DNA of 64,000 bases from Acerihabitans sp035013185 (GCF_035013185.1 NZ_JAYGJO010000007.1:62001-126000), one strand, 5' to 3'; shown: positions 24,241 to 33,371, counted from the first letter of the stretch. Program-made: numbers and translations. The notes: generated by a model not told the origin, from the letters alone.

Positions 24241-24892
24241 TCTATGGCTTGATTTATTGGCGGCATTCGGCGAGACCTTCCAAATGGTGGGTATTGCCGC
24301 ATTATTTTCTATCATCGGTGGATTGCCGTTGGGATTACTCATTTTTGTCACCGATCGCCATCTGTTTTGGGAAAATCGTGCGCTGTATCTGCTGGGCACC
24401 ATATTGGTGAATCTTATCCGTTCGATTCCGTTTGTGATCCTGTTGGTGGTATTGCTGCCTTTGACGCAGTTTTTACTGGGTAATACCATTGGTCCCATTG
24501 CTGCGGCGGTACCGTTGTCTGTTGCTGCCATTGCCTTTTATGCGCGTCTGGTCGATGGGGCGCTGCGTGAGGTCGACCCCGGTATTGTAGAGGCGGCAGA
24601 GGCTTTTGGCGCCAGCCCGATGCGGATCATTGCCACGGTGTTGCTGCCGGAGGCGGCGGCCGGGTTGTTGCGTGGGCTGACGGTGACGTTGGTCAGCCTG
24701 ATCGGTTATTCCGCTATGGCGGGTATCGTTGGCGGGGGTGGCGTCGGTGATTTGGCCATCCGTTTCGGTTATTATCGTTATGAAACTAATGTCATGATCA
24801 TCACTGTGGTGGCCTTGGTGATCCTGGTGCAAATTGTGCAGGTCTTGGGTGATTGGTTGGCGCAACGAGCGGATCGGCGCAGTAAACGGTAA
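24233..24892 (+). CDS. metI: MetI-type ABC importer permease
   Basis: A 219-residue permease with five predicted helices, the standard MetI size (E. coli 217). The EAA loop reads GIVEAAEAFGASPMRIIATV, and the SLIGYSAMAGIVGGGGVGDL segment is highly typical of MetI. The start overlaps the metN stop and is preceded by GGAGG. It completes the Q-N-I transporter. Confidence 0.92.
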   Translation: MADLWLDLLAAFGETFQMVGIAALFSIIGGLPLGLLIFVTDRHLFWENRALYLLGTILVNLIRSIPFVILLVVLLPLTQFLLGNTIGPIAAAVPLSVAAIAFYARLVDGALREVDPGIVEAAEAFGASPMRIIATVLLPEAAAGLLRGLTVTLVSLIGYSAMAGIVGGGGVGDLAIRFGYYRYETNVMIITVVALVILVQIVQVLGDWLAQRADRRSKR

Positions 24893-24955
24893 TGCAATTC
24901 GAAATAAAGCATAAAAAAAGCTGAAACTTTGCTTTCAATGCTGCAAAGTAACGTT

Positions 24956-25040
24956 GTTTCATATAAACCAAGGTTTCATATAAACAACGGTTTCATATAA
25001 ACAACGGTTTCATATACGCCAAGGTTTCATCTACACCAAG
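24956..25040 (+). repeat. Five tandem copies of a 17-base unit
   Basis: The unit is GTTTCATATAAACAACG. Copies start at 24956, 24973, 24990, 25007 and 25024; copies two and three are identical, the others differ at two to five positions. There are no spacers, so it is not CRISPR. It lies between metI and dacC, about 110 bases before the dacC start, and could affect dacC expression through bending or copy-number change. Confidence 0.9.
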
Positions 25041-25152
25041 ATCCTTGGAACATGATTCAGACAACCTGATGGCAGCATGTCGGGTTGCGAAACTCAAACC
25101 TCTATCGTGAATCACACGGTAACCATTTTTGAATCGATACTCTGGCAACGTC

Positions 25153-26346
25153 ATGATGAATTACGCGCTCTCCCAAAAGATTACGGTGCTGGGCTTCGGA
25201 GCCCTGATAGTACTTACCACCTCCGTCGCCCAGGCGGAAACGGCGCCCGGTGCCCCTGAGATCAATGCCAAGGCATTTATCCTGATGGATTACCAAAGCG
25301 GAAAAGTATTGGCCGAGTCCAATGCTGATCTGCGCTCAGATCCCGCCAGCCTAACCAAAATCATGTCCAGTTATGTGATTGGTCAGGCCTTAAAAGCCAA
25401 AAAAATAACTGAACAAGATAAGGTGACCATTGGCAAGGATGCCTGGGCCACCGGCAATCCGGTATTACGCGGTTCCTCGCTAATGTTCTTAAAGCCAGGT
25501 GAGCAGGTCTCGGTGGCTGATTTAAACAACGGCGTGGTGGTCCAGTCCGGTAACGATGCCAGTATCGCATTGGCGGATTATGTGGCAGGCAGTCAGGATG
25601 CATTCGTCAGCTTAATGAACAAATATGCTGATGCCATGGGGCTGAAAAACACCCATTTCCTGACGGTACACGGCCTGGATGCGGAAGGGCAATACAGTTC
25701 CGCCAGAGATATGGCCATTATCAGTCAGGCGCTGATCCGTGATGTGCCGGATGAGTATGCCCTGAACAAGCAGAAAGAATTCACCTATAACAAAATCAAG
25801 CAGCTTAACCGTAACCGTCTGCTGTGGAGCAGCAATCTGGATGTCGACGGCATAAAAACCGGTTATACCGATGGCGCTGGCCACAATTTAGTGGCGTCGG
25901 CCACGGAAAACGGTATGCGGCTGATTTCTGTCGTATTGGGCGCGCCCACCGACAGCGTCCGCTTTCGTGAAAGTGAAAAGCTCCTGACCTGGGGATTCCG
26001 GTTTTTTGAAACAACAACGCCGTTACCCGCTGACAAACCTTTTACCCGCCAGCGTGTGTGGTTTGGCGATCGCAGTGAAGTCGATCTCGGCGTGGCTCAG
26101 GACGCCTCTATCACACTACCAAAAGGACAAATGAAAAACCTGAAAGCATCGTTTACCCTTAATTCAGCACATCTTAATGCCCCCCTGGCATTGCATCAGG
26201 TGGTTGGCACGATTAATTTCGAACTCAATGGTAACGTCATTGAACAGCGGCCGCTGGTGGCCCTGGAAGAAGTACAGAAAGGGGGATTTTTCCGCAATAT
26301 TTGGGATTGGATCCTGCAGACGGTGCATGGTTGGTTCAGCAGTTAA
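25153..26346 (+). CDS. dacC: DacC, D-alanyl-D-alanine carboxypeptidase (PBP6)
   Basis: Removes the terminal D-alanine from peptidoglycan pentapeptides in the periplasm. The protein has 397 residues. The signal peptide ends TSVAQA. Catalytic motifs: SLTK (active-site Ser and Lys, near residue 68), SGN (VVQSGNDAS) and KTG (IKTGYTDGAG). The C-terminal domain is followed by an amphipathic helix (FFRNIWDWILQTVHGWFSS) that anchors the enzyme to the outer face of the inner membrane. Two ATGs in tandem are possible starts with a weak ribosome-binding site. The location after gstB fits E. coli dacC rather than dacA. Confidence 0.93.
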   Translation: MMNYALSQKITVLGFGALIVLTTSVAQAETAPGAPEINAKAFILMDYQSGKVLAESNADLRSDPASLTKIMSSYVIGQALKAKKITEQDKVTIGKDAWATGNPVLRGSSLMFLKPGEQVSVADLNNGVVVQSGNDASIALADYVAGSQDAFVSLMNKYADAMGLKNTHFLTVHGLDAEGQYSSARDMAIISQALIRDVPDEYALNKQKEFTYNKIKQLNRNRLLWSSNLDVDGIKTGYTDGAGHNLVASATENGMRLISVVLGAPTDSVRFRESEKLLTWGFRFFETTTPLPADKPFTRQRVWFGDRSEVDLGVAQDASITLPKGQMKNLKASFTLNSAHLNAPLALHQVVGTINFELNGNVIEQRPLVALEEVQKGGFFRNIWDWILQTVHGWFSS

Positions 26347-26351
26347 ACCCC

Positions 26352-26477
26352 GATACCCGTCATACTCCCCGTTGCAGGTGCGTTGGCTGCCTCGCTCACC
26401 CCAGTCTTTTACATAAGTAAGCTCCTGGGCGCTCACTGCGTTGCCGCCTTCCTGCCACGCGGATTATTTAGGGTATC
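26352..26477. repeat. ERIC element (enterobacterial repetitive intergenic consensus)
   Basis: A 126-base element bounded by GATACCC and GGGTATC inverted ends. It contains CAGGTGCGTTGGCTGCC, CGCTCACCCCAGTC, ACATAAGTAAGCTCCTGGG and GCCGCCTTCCTG, all hallmarks of ERIC. It lies between dacC and sdaC. An 18-base piece of its left side (CGTCATACTCCCCGTTGC) occurs again just outside at 26479-26496. Confidence 0.9.
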
Positions 26478-26512
26478 GCGTCATACTCCCCGTTGCCGCC
26501 TGGCGGCGTGCT

Positions 26513-27796
26513 TTATGGCAGAATTTTATAAACAATTGCCGCTAGGGCGACAATCCCGATAATCCAGACGAAATAGTTGCTGAGCGTCCCGCGATACCGG
26601 GCCATGGATGGCACTCGTGCAATGGCATACATCGGCAGCAAAAACAGTAAAATTGCGATAATCGGCCCGCCCAGCGTTTCGATTATCCCCAGAATACTGG
26701 GATTGAGGGTGGCCACCAACCAGGTCGACACCAGCATAAATATCCCGGTGATCCTGTGTAGCGCGCGGTTACTGACGGGTTTATGCACCTGGCCCAACGC
26801 TTTGGTTAGCAACCCAATAAAACCTTCGCTGGCGCCCAAATAGTGACCAAGGAAGGATTTGGTTATTGCCATAAAGGCAACCAGCGGCGCTAAAAAACCG
26901 ATAAGGGGGTTATTAAAGTGATTGGCCAATAGTGAAAGAATCGAGATATTTTGCGCCTTGGCATGTGCTAGATTCTCTGGTGACAGGCTAAGCACACAGC
27001 TAAAAACAAAAAACATCACGGTCAGCACCATCAGCATATTGCTGACTAACAGGATTCGCGAACATTTTTTTTCTGCGTTCTCCCCATCTTCGGCCCTTTT
27101 CGACATGGCAAAAGCGGAGATGATAGGGGAATGATTAAATGAAAATACTAGCACCGGTATGGCCAGCCACAGGGTATTGACCAAACTACCATTTTTTGTT
27201 GCAGCGGGTGTTAGGGGCTGTTGGAATATATCTGTACTCCAGAAGGGAATTAAATATATTGCGAGAAACATCAGTATCGCTACGAAAGGAAATACCAGGA
27301 CGCTCATGACCCTGACGATGATCTCTTTTCCCAACCGGATAATGCCCATCAGTCCGAGGATTAATAACAGCGCCAATAGCGCTCGTGGTGGCGCGGTTTG
27401 ATGGAGTTGGTGAGTAATAAAGCTGTCGACGGTGTTGGTAATGGCAACGCCGTAGACTAATAAAATGGGGTAGATGGCAAAAAAATAGAGAAAAGTAAGT
27501 ATGTTGCCTGCCCCGGGACCGAAATGCTGTTTCACCACATCGGTAATATCACGGCAGTTGTCATTGCCGGACAAAACAAAACGGCATAACGCCCGATGGG
27601 AGAAAAAAGTCATGGGAAAGGCGAGTAGCGCCATCACGAGTAACGGCAGTGCACCGCCGATACCCGCGTTGATCGGTAAAAATAATACTCCAGCACCGAT
27701 GGCGGTGCCATAGAGTCCCAGCAGCCAGACAGAATCGGTTTTGCGCCATGACGATGATGTCGCGCGTTCGGCTAGGGTTGCTTGTGGCATATCCAT
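26513..27796 (-). CDS. sdaC: SdaC-type serine/proton symporter
   Basis: A 427-residue inner-membrane amino-acid permease of the HAAAP family with about 11 helices. It follows E. coli SdaC closely: WRKTDSVWLLGLYGTAIGAG, then VLFLPINAGIGG, VFSFNHSPIISAFAM in the middle, and ITKSFLGHYLGASEGF. SdaC imports L-serine with protons. The start used has GGGAG six bases upstream; an in-frame ATG five codons earlier has none. No serine deaminase gene (sdaB), its E. coli partner, is adjacent, so TdcC- or YhaO-like specificity cannot be excluded. The location differs from E. coli. Confidence 0.87.
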   Translation of the reverse strand: MDMPQATLAERATSSSWRKTDSVWLLGLYGTAIGAGVLFLPINAGIGGALPLLVMALLAFPMTFFSHRALCRFVLSGNDNCRDITDVVKQHFGPGAGNILTFLYFFAIYPILLVYGVAITNTVDSFITHQLHQTAPPRALLALLLILGLMGIIRLGKEIIVRVMSVLVFPFVAILMFLAIYLIPFWSTDIFQQPLTPAATKNGSLVNTLWLAIPVLVFSFNHSPIISAFAMSKRAEDGENAEKKCSRILLVSNMLMVLTVMFFVFSCVLSLSPENLAHAKAQNISILSLLANHFNNPLIGFLAPLVAFMAITKSFLGHYLGASEGFIGLLTKALGQVHKPVSNRALHRITGIFMLVSTWLVATLNPSILGIIETLGGPIIAILLFLLPMYAIARVPSMARYRGTLSNYFVWIIGIVALAAIVYKILP

Positions 27797-28349
27797 TGTA
27801 TCTCCCAACATAAAACGACACGGGTTAAAGTACGTCTACTTCACCAAAAATCTGCCGCTTTATTATATTAATATCATTAAAAATAATAGCCTTAATTTAT
27901 ATCAAGACAATGCGTAAAGGATGACAGCCGGGAATGATATAGAATTTTTCAAGAATATTCATGTGCCAATTTTTCATTTTTTGACCTAAATCGTTTATTT
28001 TTGTGTAAAGAAAGATAATATGAGAACAAGTAACACTTAACTGTTAATGGAATATGGGTATGAATTTTTTGGATGAAATTCAGTTGTAGTTATCTTTTAT
28101 GAAAAATGGTGTGTTAGTAATATCATTAATCAAGGTGAATAGGTGCGAGGTGTATTATGGTACTGAGGAAGAGTAATTATTAATTTTATATTAAGTGTGA
28201 ACTGTAAGCGCAAATATTTTCATGAGTTTTTAATGAATTATTTTACACGTGATTATTAACGCTGTTACAGGATTGGTGCATGCACTTTTTTTTGTCTTTA
28301 GCCGTAATCTGTGGGCTGTAGTGTGGGTAAATGGCAAAATGTGGACAAT
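27797..28349. other. AT-rich spacer upstream of sdaC, no gene seen
   Basis: First half of a 1.4-kb stretch without protein genes. Very AT-rich, with several poly-A/T runs, as in H-NS-bound DNA. It should hold the sdaC promoter on the minus strand. Short frames show no ribosome-binding sites or homology. Confidence 0.5.
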
Positions 28350-28428
28350 AAAAAACCCGAAAGTCTTGAACCTAAAAGGCGGGACGATCGGGCTCCTCAA
28401 TTTGGGGACATCAAAGAAAAGCAGTGGC
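28350..28428 (-). ncRNA. rybB: RybB, sigma-E-dependent small RNA
   Basis: Read on the minus strand the 79-base RNA begins GCCACUGCUUUUCUUUGAUG, the highly conserved RybB 5' seed that pairs with porin mRNAs, and continues UCCCC. The 3' end is a hairpin (CCCGA...TCGGG arms) with six T, a Rho-independent terminator used for Hfq binding. The length equals E. coli RybB. The middle and terminator stem have diverged from the E. coli version, while the first 25 bases are intact. Known role: with Hfq, represses outer-membrane protein mRNAs during envelope stress. In E. coli it also lies a few genes before grxA. Confidence 0.95.
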
Positions 28429-28434
28429 ACTACA

Positions 28435-28461
28435 TCAGACTGTAGGGATAAAGGAAAGTTC
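28435..28461 (-). promoter_or_regulatory. Sigma-E promoter of rybB
   Basis: On the minus strand GAACTT (28461-28456) and TCTGA (28439-28435) are separated by 16 bases, and TCTGA is followed six bases later by the G that starts RybB. This equals the sigma-E consensus (GGAACTT, 16 bases, TCTGA) at nearly every position. Confidence 0.9.
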
Positions 28462-29223
28462 TTCTTCAGGGTAAAAAAAAATAATATTTGTTGTCGCTTT
28501 GATTAAAATAGTGCGTCAAACCTGATGGCGTGGTTGCTCCACGTCGTTTTTCTTGTGTATTTTAGTCATTGAATACAAACATAATAATCTGTTATCTCAA
28601 TAAAATCATTGGTCTTAATCTCGGAAAACATGAATAAAACTAATGCAACTGGCTAAATGCTAATCTTCTGTTTGTTGTAAGGAAAAACTGAAAAATTCTT
28701 AGTCTAGCTTGAAGCAATGGGCTATCCACTGCGGGGAACGTGGGCGATACGGTGTTTTCTTCCGTGAGCTAGAAAATGAAACAAACGGGTTAAAACCCTA
28801 TTTGAATGACCACCTTGAGAATATCTCTGGATATTTTCACCGTGCCGTAATGTGATTGGCCTTGCATAATCAATAACAAAACCGCATTCATGTTTAACAA
28901 ACTGGCCACCTTAACATTCACTGTTTATAACGTTGTTGTTACCTTCAACTATTTGAAAAATATGAATTTATGTCGTACATTTATTGACGAAAAATAGTAG
29001 ACTCTTTCACTATGTATTTCGAGTCTTTAGTTGGACGATATTGACTGTTTTGTATTGGCTGTTATTTTCCGGAAAAAAGAAGGACAGCGAAAAATGGCGT
29101 TTCCGTCCTGCTGATTGCCGGTAATGCCGACGGGATGGGATTATCCCTTTGCCGCAACATTAGGGGATAAGGTGAATTTTTGTCACAAAGGTTTGAACAC
29201 TTTGGTCATTATGGGAGGGGAGT
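28462..29223. other. Spacer between rybB and ybjM, no gene seen
   Basis: About 760 AT-rich bases where E. coli has ybjL. No trace of a YbjL-type transporter was found. The part just before ybjM carries its promoter and a strong GGAGG site. Confidence 0.5.
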
Positions 29224-29592
29224 ATGGCGGTTTACCTACGCAGAGTGGGAAGCATAAGTAGCGCTATACTGTTTACCGTCGTTTTTGCCAGCCAGGAGAG
29301 CGGTTTGGTGCTGACGGATGAGCCCAGTCATGGCGCTTCGCTGGGATTGCTGTTATTTCTATTGCCCGGCATGGTGGGTAGTCTATTGTCCCACACTCAT
29401 AAAATCGCCATGCCACTGTTAGGTGCACTGCTGGTAACACCTCTTTGCCTGGCATTGTTTTACCTTGGACGCTGTCCGCCCATCACTTTATGGTTTCAGG
29501 TAACCTATCTGCTAAGTGCGCTTTTCTGGTGTGCCTGCGGTGCGCTGGCGGGGTATTTTTTCTGTGCTGTGGCCAAACCGTCGCTGCGCTAG
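29224..29592 (+). CDS. ybjM: YbjM, small inner-membrane protein
   Basis: A 122-residue protein with four predicted membrane helices, matching E. coli YbjM (125 residues) in spacing of the helices and in segments such as LGLLLFLLPGMVGSLLS and YLLSALFWCACGAL. Function unknown. The start has an excellent GGAGGGGAG. It is convergent with grxA, as in E. coli. Confidence 0.8.
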   Translation: MAVYLRRVGSISSAILFTVVFASQESGLVLTDEPSHGASLGLLLFLLPGMVGSLLSHTHKIAMPLLGALLVTPLCLALFYLGRCPPITLWFQVTYLLSALFWCACGALAGYFFCAVAKPSLR

Positions 29593-29680
29593 ACCACTGT
29601 CTTGGTGTTACGTTGAGTCGCCGGGTGACATCACTAAAATAGCAAGGCCACCAGACGTATGCGATCACACCGTTGCGGTT

Positions 29681-29947
29681 TTAGTGCTGGTACAGGCTGA
29701 GGTTTTTCTTGGCATAGGCTTCAAATTCTGTACACCCACCAATATGCAGTTTATCGATAAAAATTTGCGGCACAGTTTCCACGGGTTTACCCACGGTTTT
29801 TGACAAATCCGCTTTTGAGATACCTTCCGCATGGATGTCAATATACCGGAATGAGAAGTCATCTCGCTCTTGAGACAATTTTTCCGCTAATTCTTTGGCA
29901 CGTACACAATAAGGACAACCAGGACGTCCGAAAATCACGGCTAACAT
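29681..29947 (-). CDS. grxA: GrxA, glutaredoxin 1
   Basis: An 88-residue thiol-disulphide oxidoreductase that uses glutathione to reduce ribonucleotide reductase, PAPS reductase and OxyR. The dithiol site CPYC is at residues 11-14. TVPQIFIDKLHIGG carries the cis-proline and the glutathione-binding Val/Pro. An AGAGGAG site precedes the ATG. In E. coli it is induced by OxyR; no OxyR site was looked for in detail. Confidence 0.95.
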   Translation of the reverse strand: MLAVIFGRPGCPYCVRAKELAEKLSQERDDFSFRYIDIHAEGISKADLSKTVGKPVETVPQIFIDKLHIGGCTEFEAYAKKNLSLYQH

Positions 29948-30201
29948 ATCTACTCCTCTAACTCGATGAAATGACGATGTAAAAAATATTACACGTAGTA
30001 TAGCATTTGTCTGATGTTTACTATGCCTGTGAGCTGCGTCAAAAAAAAGCAGAAATTACCTTTCAGTCCGATGCCCAAGACCTATCTCGCAGCAAAGGGG
30101 GGGTAAACGATGACCGACGCATGGGTGATAAACTTTGCTCGACCGCTGATGAGCGGACGGATTATTATGTCTATGCTTTCTATCACCAATCAGGGTAAGG
30201 C

Positions 30202-31089
30202 GTGAAAATAGCTATTTTATCGCGAGACGGCTCGTTGTTCTCATGCAGGCGATTACGGGAAGCTGCTTTAGCCCGGCATCATAGCGTGGATATCATCGAT
30301 CCGCTTTCCTGCTATATGAACATTAATTGTGATTCGCCCTCTATTCATTATCGGGGCAAGCGGCTTTGCGCGTATGACGCGGTTATCCCGCGCATTGGCA
30401 CTGCAATAACGTTTTACGGTACGGCGGTATTGCGGCAGTTTGAAATGTTGGGTAGTTTTGTCCTTAACGATGCTACCGCTATTGCCCGCGCTCGCGACAA
30501 GCTGCATTCGCTTCAGCTATTGGCCAAAGCCGGCATAGATCTGCCGGTGACCGGTTTTGCCGATTCTCCCGACGAAACCGGTGACCTTATTGCCATGGTG
30601 GGTGGGGCGCCGCTGGTGGTGAAACTGGTGGAGGGCACCCAGGGTATTGGTGTGGTGCTGGCTGAAACAACTCAGGCGGCGAACAGTGTCATTGATGCCT
30701 TTCGTGGATTAAAGGCCCAATTTTTGGTGCAGGAATATATCCAGGAGGCTAAAGGCTGTGATATTCGATGCATGGTGGTCGGTGACCGGGTGGTGGCGGC
30801 GATCGAACGCCAGGCTCAACCGGGCGATTTTCGTTCTAATTTGCATCGGGGTGGTTCCGCGCACAATATCACCATTACTCCCCAGGAGCGGGAAGTGGCG
30901 ATAAAAGCTGCCGCCACGCTAGGGCTGCATATCGCCGGCGTAGATATCCTGCGTGCACGGCGCGGTCCTTTGGTTATGGAGGTTAACGCTTCACCGGGAT
31001 TTGAGGGAGTTGAAACCGCCACCGGCATCGATATTGCCGGTTTGATGATAAGGTATATCGAGCAATATACCCCCGGTAACAGCCAATAG
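30202..31089 (+). CDS. rimK: RimK, ribosomal protein S6 glutamate ligase
   Basis: An ATP-grasp ligase of 295 residues that adds glutamates to the C terminus of ribosomal protein S6 and can make poly-alpha-glutamate. ATP-grasp features: PLVVKLVEGTQGIGVVLAE, FLVQEYIQEAKGCDIRCMV, and the metal-binding VMEVNASPGFEG near the end. The start is GTG, with AGGG nine bases upstream. In E. coli ybjC and nfsA lie just before it in the same operon; both are absent here. ybjN follows. Confidence 0.94.
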   Translation: MKIAILSRDGSLFSCRRLREAALARHHSVDIIDPLSCYMNINCDSPSIHYRGKRLCAYDAVIPRIGTAITFYGTAVLRQFEMLGSFVLNDATAIARARDKLHSLQLLAKAGIDLPVTGFADSPDETGDLIAMVGGAPLVVKLVEGTQGIGVVLAETTQAANSVIDAFRGLKAQFLVQEYIQEAKGCDIRCMVVGDRVVAAIERQAQPGDFRSNLHRGGSAHNITITPQEREVAIKAAATLGLHIAGVDILRARRGPLVMEVNASPGFEGVETATGIDIAGLMIRYIEQYTPGNSQ

Positions 31090-31356
31090 GTCTGTCTCGG
31101 CTCAGCGGAGGACATTTTCAGACTTTGCCCTGATGGGGGCCAGTGAATAAGGTTATTTCGATCTTGGTCGTTGGCTAATCATTACAAATCAACACGATGA
31201 TAAAGATACCCGGGCTACTGACGGTGGGCGCAATGGTGCCATTGTCCGTCTGGCCCGGGTTGGCGAAATAATTTCCTGCGTTTGTCCATGGCGTCGCAGA
31301 GTATTATTCCGTAAGCTATGCCCCCGTTTCGCAGTTCATATTGACGAGGTTGGCTA

Positions 31357-31833
31357 ATGGATTCACTTGTTGTCCCGGATCTGGACATCCTTAGACGCTG
31401 GTTGGAAAAACTGAGTCTCTCTTTTTTTGAGTGTGACTCCTGCCAGGCGCTGCATCTGCCGCATATGCAAAATTTTGACGGTATCTTTGATGCGAAAATC
31501 GATCTGGTTGACAATGTCGTCCTGTTTTCCGCGTTGGCGGAGGTTCGTCCCACTGCGCTTATCGCGTTGGTGGGTGATTTAAGTCAGATTAACGCCAGTT
31601 CATTGACCGTAAAGGCGTTTATCGACATACAAGATGATAACCTACCCAAACTGGTTGCCTGCCAGGCGATCAGTGTGGAAGTCGGGATCACATTCGGCCA
31701 GTTCAGACATTTCATGCAACAGGCGGAAGAGCAACTGTCCATGTTAATACTTGAGGCACGCGCCAATGATTTGTTATTCATTGACGAAGAGCCGCACGAC
31801 GAACTAAAAAGTCCCCAGCCGGTTATTCACTAA
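31357..31833 (+). CDS. ybjN: YbjN, sensory-transduction-like regulator
   Basis: A 158-residue cytoplasmic protein of the YbjN family (MDSLVVPDLDILRRWLEKLS at the N terminus; C-terminal acidic tail IDEEPHDEL). The E. coli protein affects motility, fimbriae and stress when over-produced and has a type III chaperone-like fold; mechanism unknown. A GAGG site precedes the ATG. The 267-base gap after rimK suggests its own promoter. Confidence 0.9.
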   Translation: MDSLVVPDLDILRRWLEKLSLSFFECDSCQALHLPHMQNFDGIFDAKIDLVDNVVLFSALAEVRPTALIALVGDLSQINASSLTVKAFIDIQDDNLPKLVACQAISVEVGITFGQFRHFMQQAEEQLSMLILEARANDLLFIDEEPHDELKSPQPVIH

Positions 31834-32135
31834 CGCTGCACTCACCCGGTGATAGCATCCACCGGCGGCCAGCCGTTTTATGCTAATGTTTTGCATGTCC
31901 CAGCAACTCTTCAGGTGTATGGCCAGCCGACCCTCACTTTTTTTCGATTATAATGAATAAAAAATCGATTTAAGCTGTATTTTTTTTTCGATCACTGGCG
32001 TCACACTTCCGCTGCGGTTATGCTTGCCAAGCTGCGCTTTATTCATGCTTTGCATATTGATAATGATATGCATAACTATACCCCATCAATGGTGGGGTAT
32101 AACGTCAATTGTCTGTGATTTGGAGGAAGCTACGG
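31834..32135. promoter_or_regulatory. potF upstream region with two adjacent inverted repeats
   Basis: The spacer before potF carries TGCATAT-8-ATATGCA (32051-32072) and then ATACCCCA-7-TGGGGTAT (32078-32100), the latter ending 36 bases before the potF ATG. The first contains TTGATAATGATAT and looks like an operator; the second would form a stem-loop in the leader mRNA. The regulator is unknown. Confidence 0.4.
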
Positions 32136-33248
32136 ATGTTCAACCAACGTAAAAAATGGTTGCCGGGTGTGGTTGCTGGTCTGCTAATGGCCGCGTCCGT
32201 CTACGCTACCGGCGCGGAACAAAAAACACTGCATGTGTACAACTGGTCGGATTATATCGCGCCGAATACGGTGTCGGATTTTGAAAAACTGACCGGCATA
32301 AAAGTTGTTTACGATGTGTTTGACTCCAACGAAGTGCTGGAGGGCAAGTTAATGGCGGGCAGTACCGGCTTTGACGTGGTAGTTCCCTCCGCCAGCTTTC
32401 TTGAGCGTCAGCTATCCGCCGGGGTATTTCAGCCGTTGGATAAAAGTAAGTTGCCCAACTATAAAAATTTGGATCCTGAATTGCTGAAACTTATCAGCCA
32501 GCATGATCCTGATAATAAATATGCCATCCCTTATATGTGGGCCACGACCGGCATTGCCTATAACGTCGATAAAGTGAAGGCCATCTTGGGTAAGGACGCG
32601 CCGGTTAATAGTTGGGACCTGGTGTTGAAACCGGAGAATCTGGCGAAACTTAAAAGTTGCGGTGTTGCCTTCCTGGACGCGCCAGCGGAAATCTTCGCCA
32701 CTGTGCTCAACTATCAGGGCAAAGACCCCAATAGCACCCATGCTGATGACTATACCGGCGCTGCCACTGACTTATTGTTAAAACTGCGCCCCAGTATTCG
32801 TTATTTTCATTCGTCTCAATATATTAATGACTTGGCGAATGGTGATATTTGTGTGGCCATAGGCTGGGCGGGGGATGTGATGCAGGCGGCAAATCGTGCC
32901 AAGGAAGCCAAAAATGGTGTGAATATCGCCTACAGTATTCCAAAGGAAGGTGCTTTGGCGTTTTTTGATGTACTGGCCATCCCCGCCGATGCTAAAAACA
33001 CCGATGAGGCCTATCAGTTCATTAACTATTTACTCGATCCGAAGGTTATTGCTCAGATCAGTAATCACATCTTCTATGCCAATGGTAATAAAACCTCGAC
33101 GCCGCTGGTCAACGAGGTGGTACGTAATAACCCGGGAATTTATCCCCCGGCTGAGGTACGCGCTAAACTGTTCACCCTAAAGGTTCAGTCGCCTAAAATA
33201 GACCGTGTGATCACACGAGCCTGGACCAAAGTGAAAACCGGCAAATAA
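32136..33248 (+). CDS. potF: PotF, periplasmic putrescine-binding protein
   Basis: A 370-residue binding protein, the same length as E. coli PotF. Signal peptide to about residue 26 (YATGA). The mature N terminus TLHVYNWSDYIAPNT includes the Trp and Ser/Asp residues that hold putrescine; further ligand residues are in FDSNEVLEGKL and GWAGDVMQA. It supplies putrescine to PotHI-G. The ATG used has GGAGG upstream; nine further open codons are not needed. First gene of potFGHI. Confidence 0.95.
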   Translation: MFNQRKKWLPGVVAGLLMAASVYATGAEQKTLHVYNWSDYIAPNTVSDFEKLTGIKVVYDVFDSNEVLEGKLMAGSTGFDVVVPSASFLERQLSAGVFQPLDKSKLPNYKNLDPELLKLISQHDPDNKYAIPYMWATTGIAYNVDKVKAILGKDAPVNSWDLVLKPENLAKLKSCGVAFLDAPAEIFATVLNYQGKDPNSTHADDYTGAATDLLLKLRPSIRYFHSSQYINDLANGDICVAIGWAGDVMQAANRAKEAKNGVNIAYSIPKEGALAFFDVLAIPADAKNTDEAYQFINYLLDPKVIAQISNHIFYANGNKTSTPLVNEVVRNNPGIYPPAEVRAKLFTLKVQSPKIDRVITRAWTKVKTGK

Positions 33249-33371
33249 TCACCTGTCCTAGGCTGAATGTTATCCTGACCAACAGGCGGCTGTGTGCTGC
33301 CTGTTATGCCATTTTGGCGGCGACAACCGTATGCGGGAGCGTCGTCGCCTATGTTTCGGAGAGTGATGTCA

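Noticed and set aside
24956..25040. CRISPR array
   Set aside because: The repeats are directly adjacent without unique spacers and no cas genes are near.
28249..28506. Plus-strand 85-codon frame
   Set aside because: It runs antisense through rybB and its promoter, has no homology and no coding bias.
30007..30198. 63-codon plus-strand frame before rimK
   Set aside because: I compared it with YbjC and NfsA, the E. coli neighbours, and saw no similarity. No ribosome-binding site.
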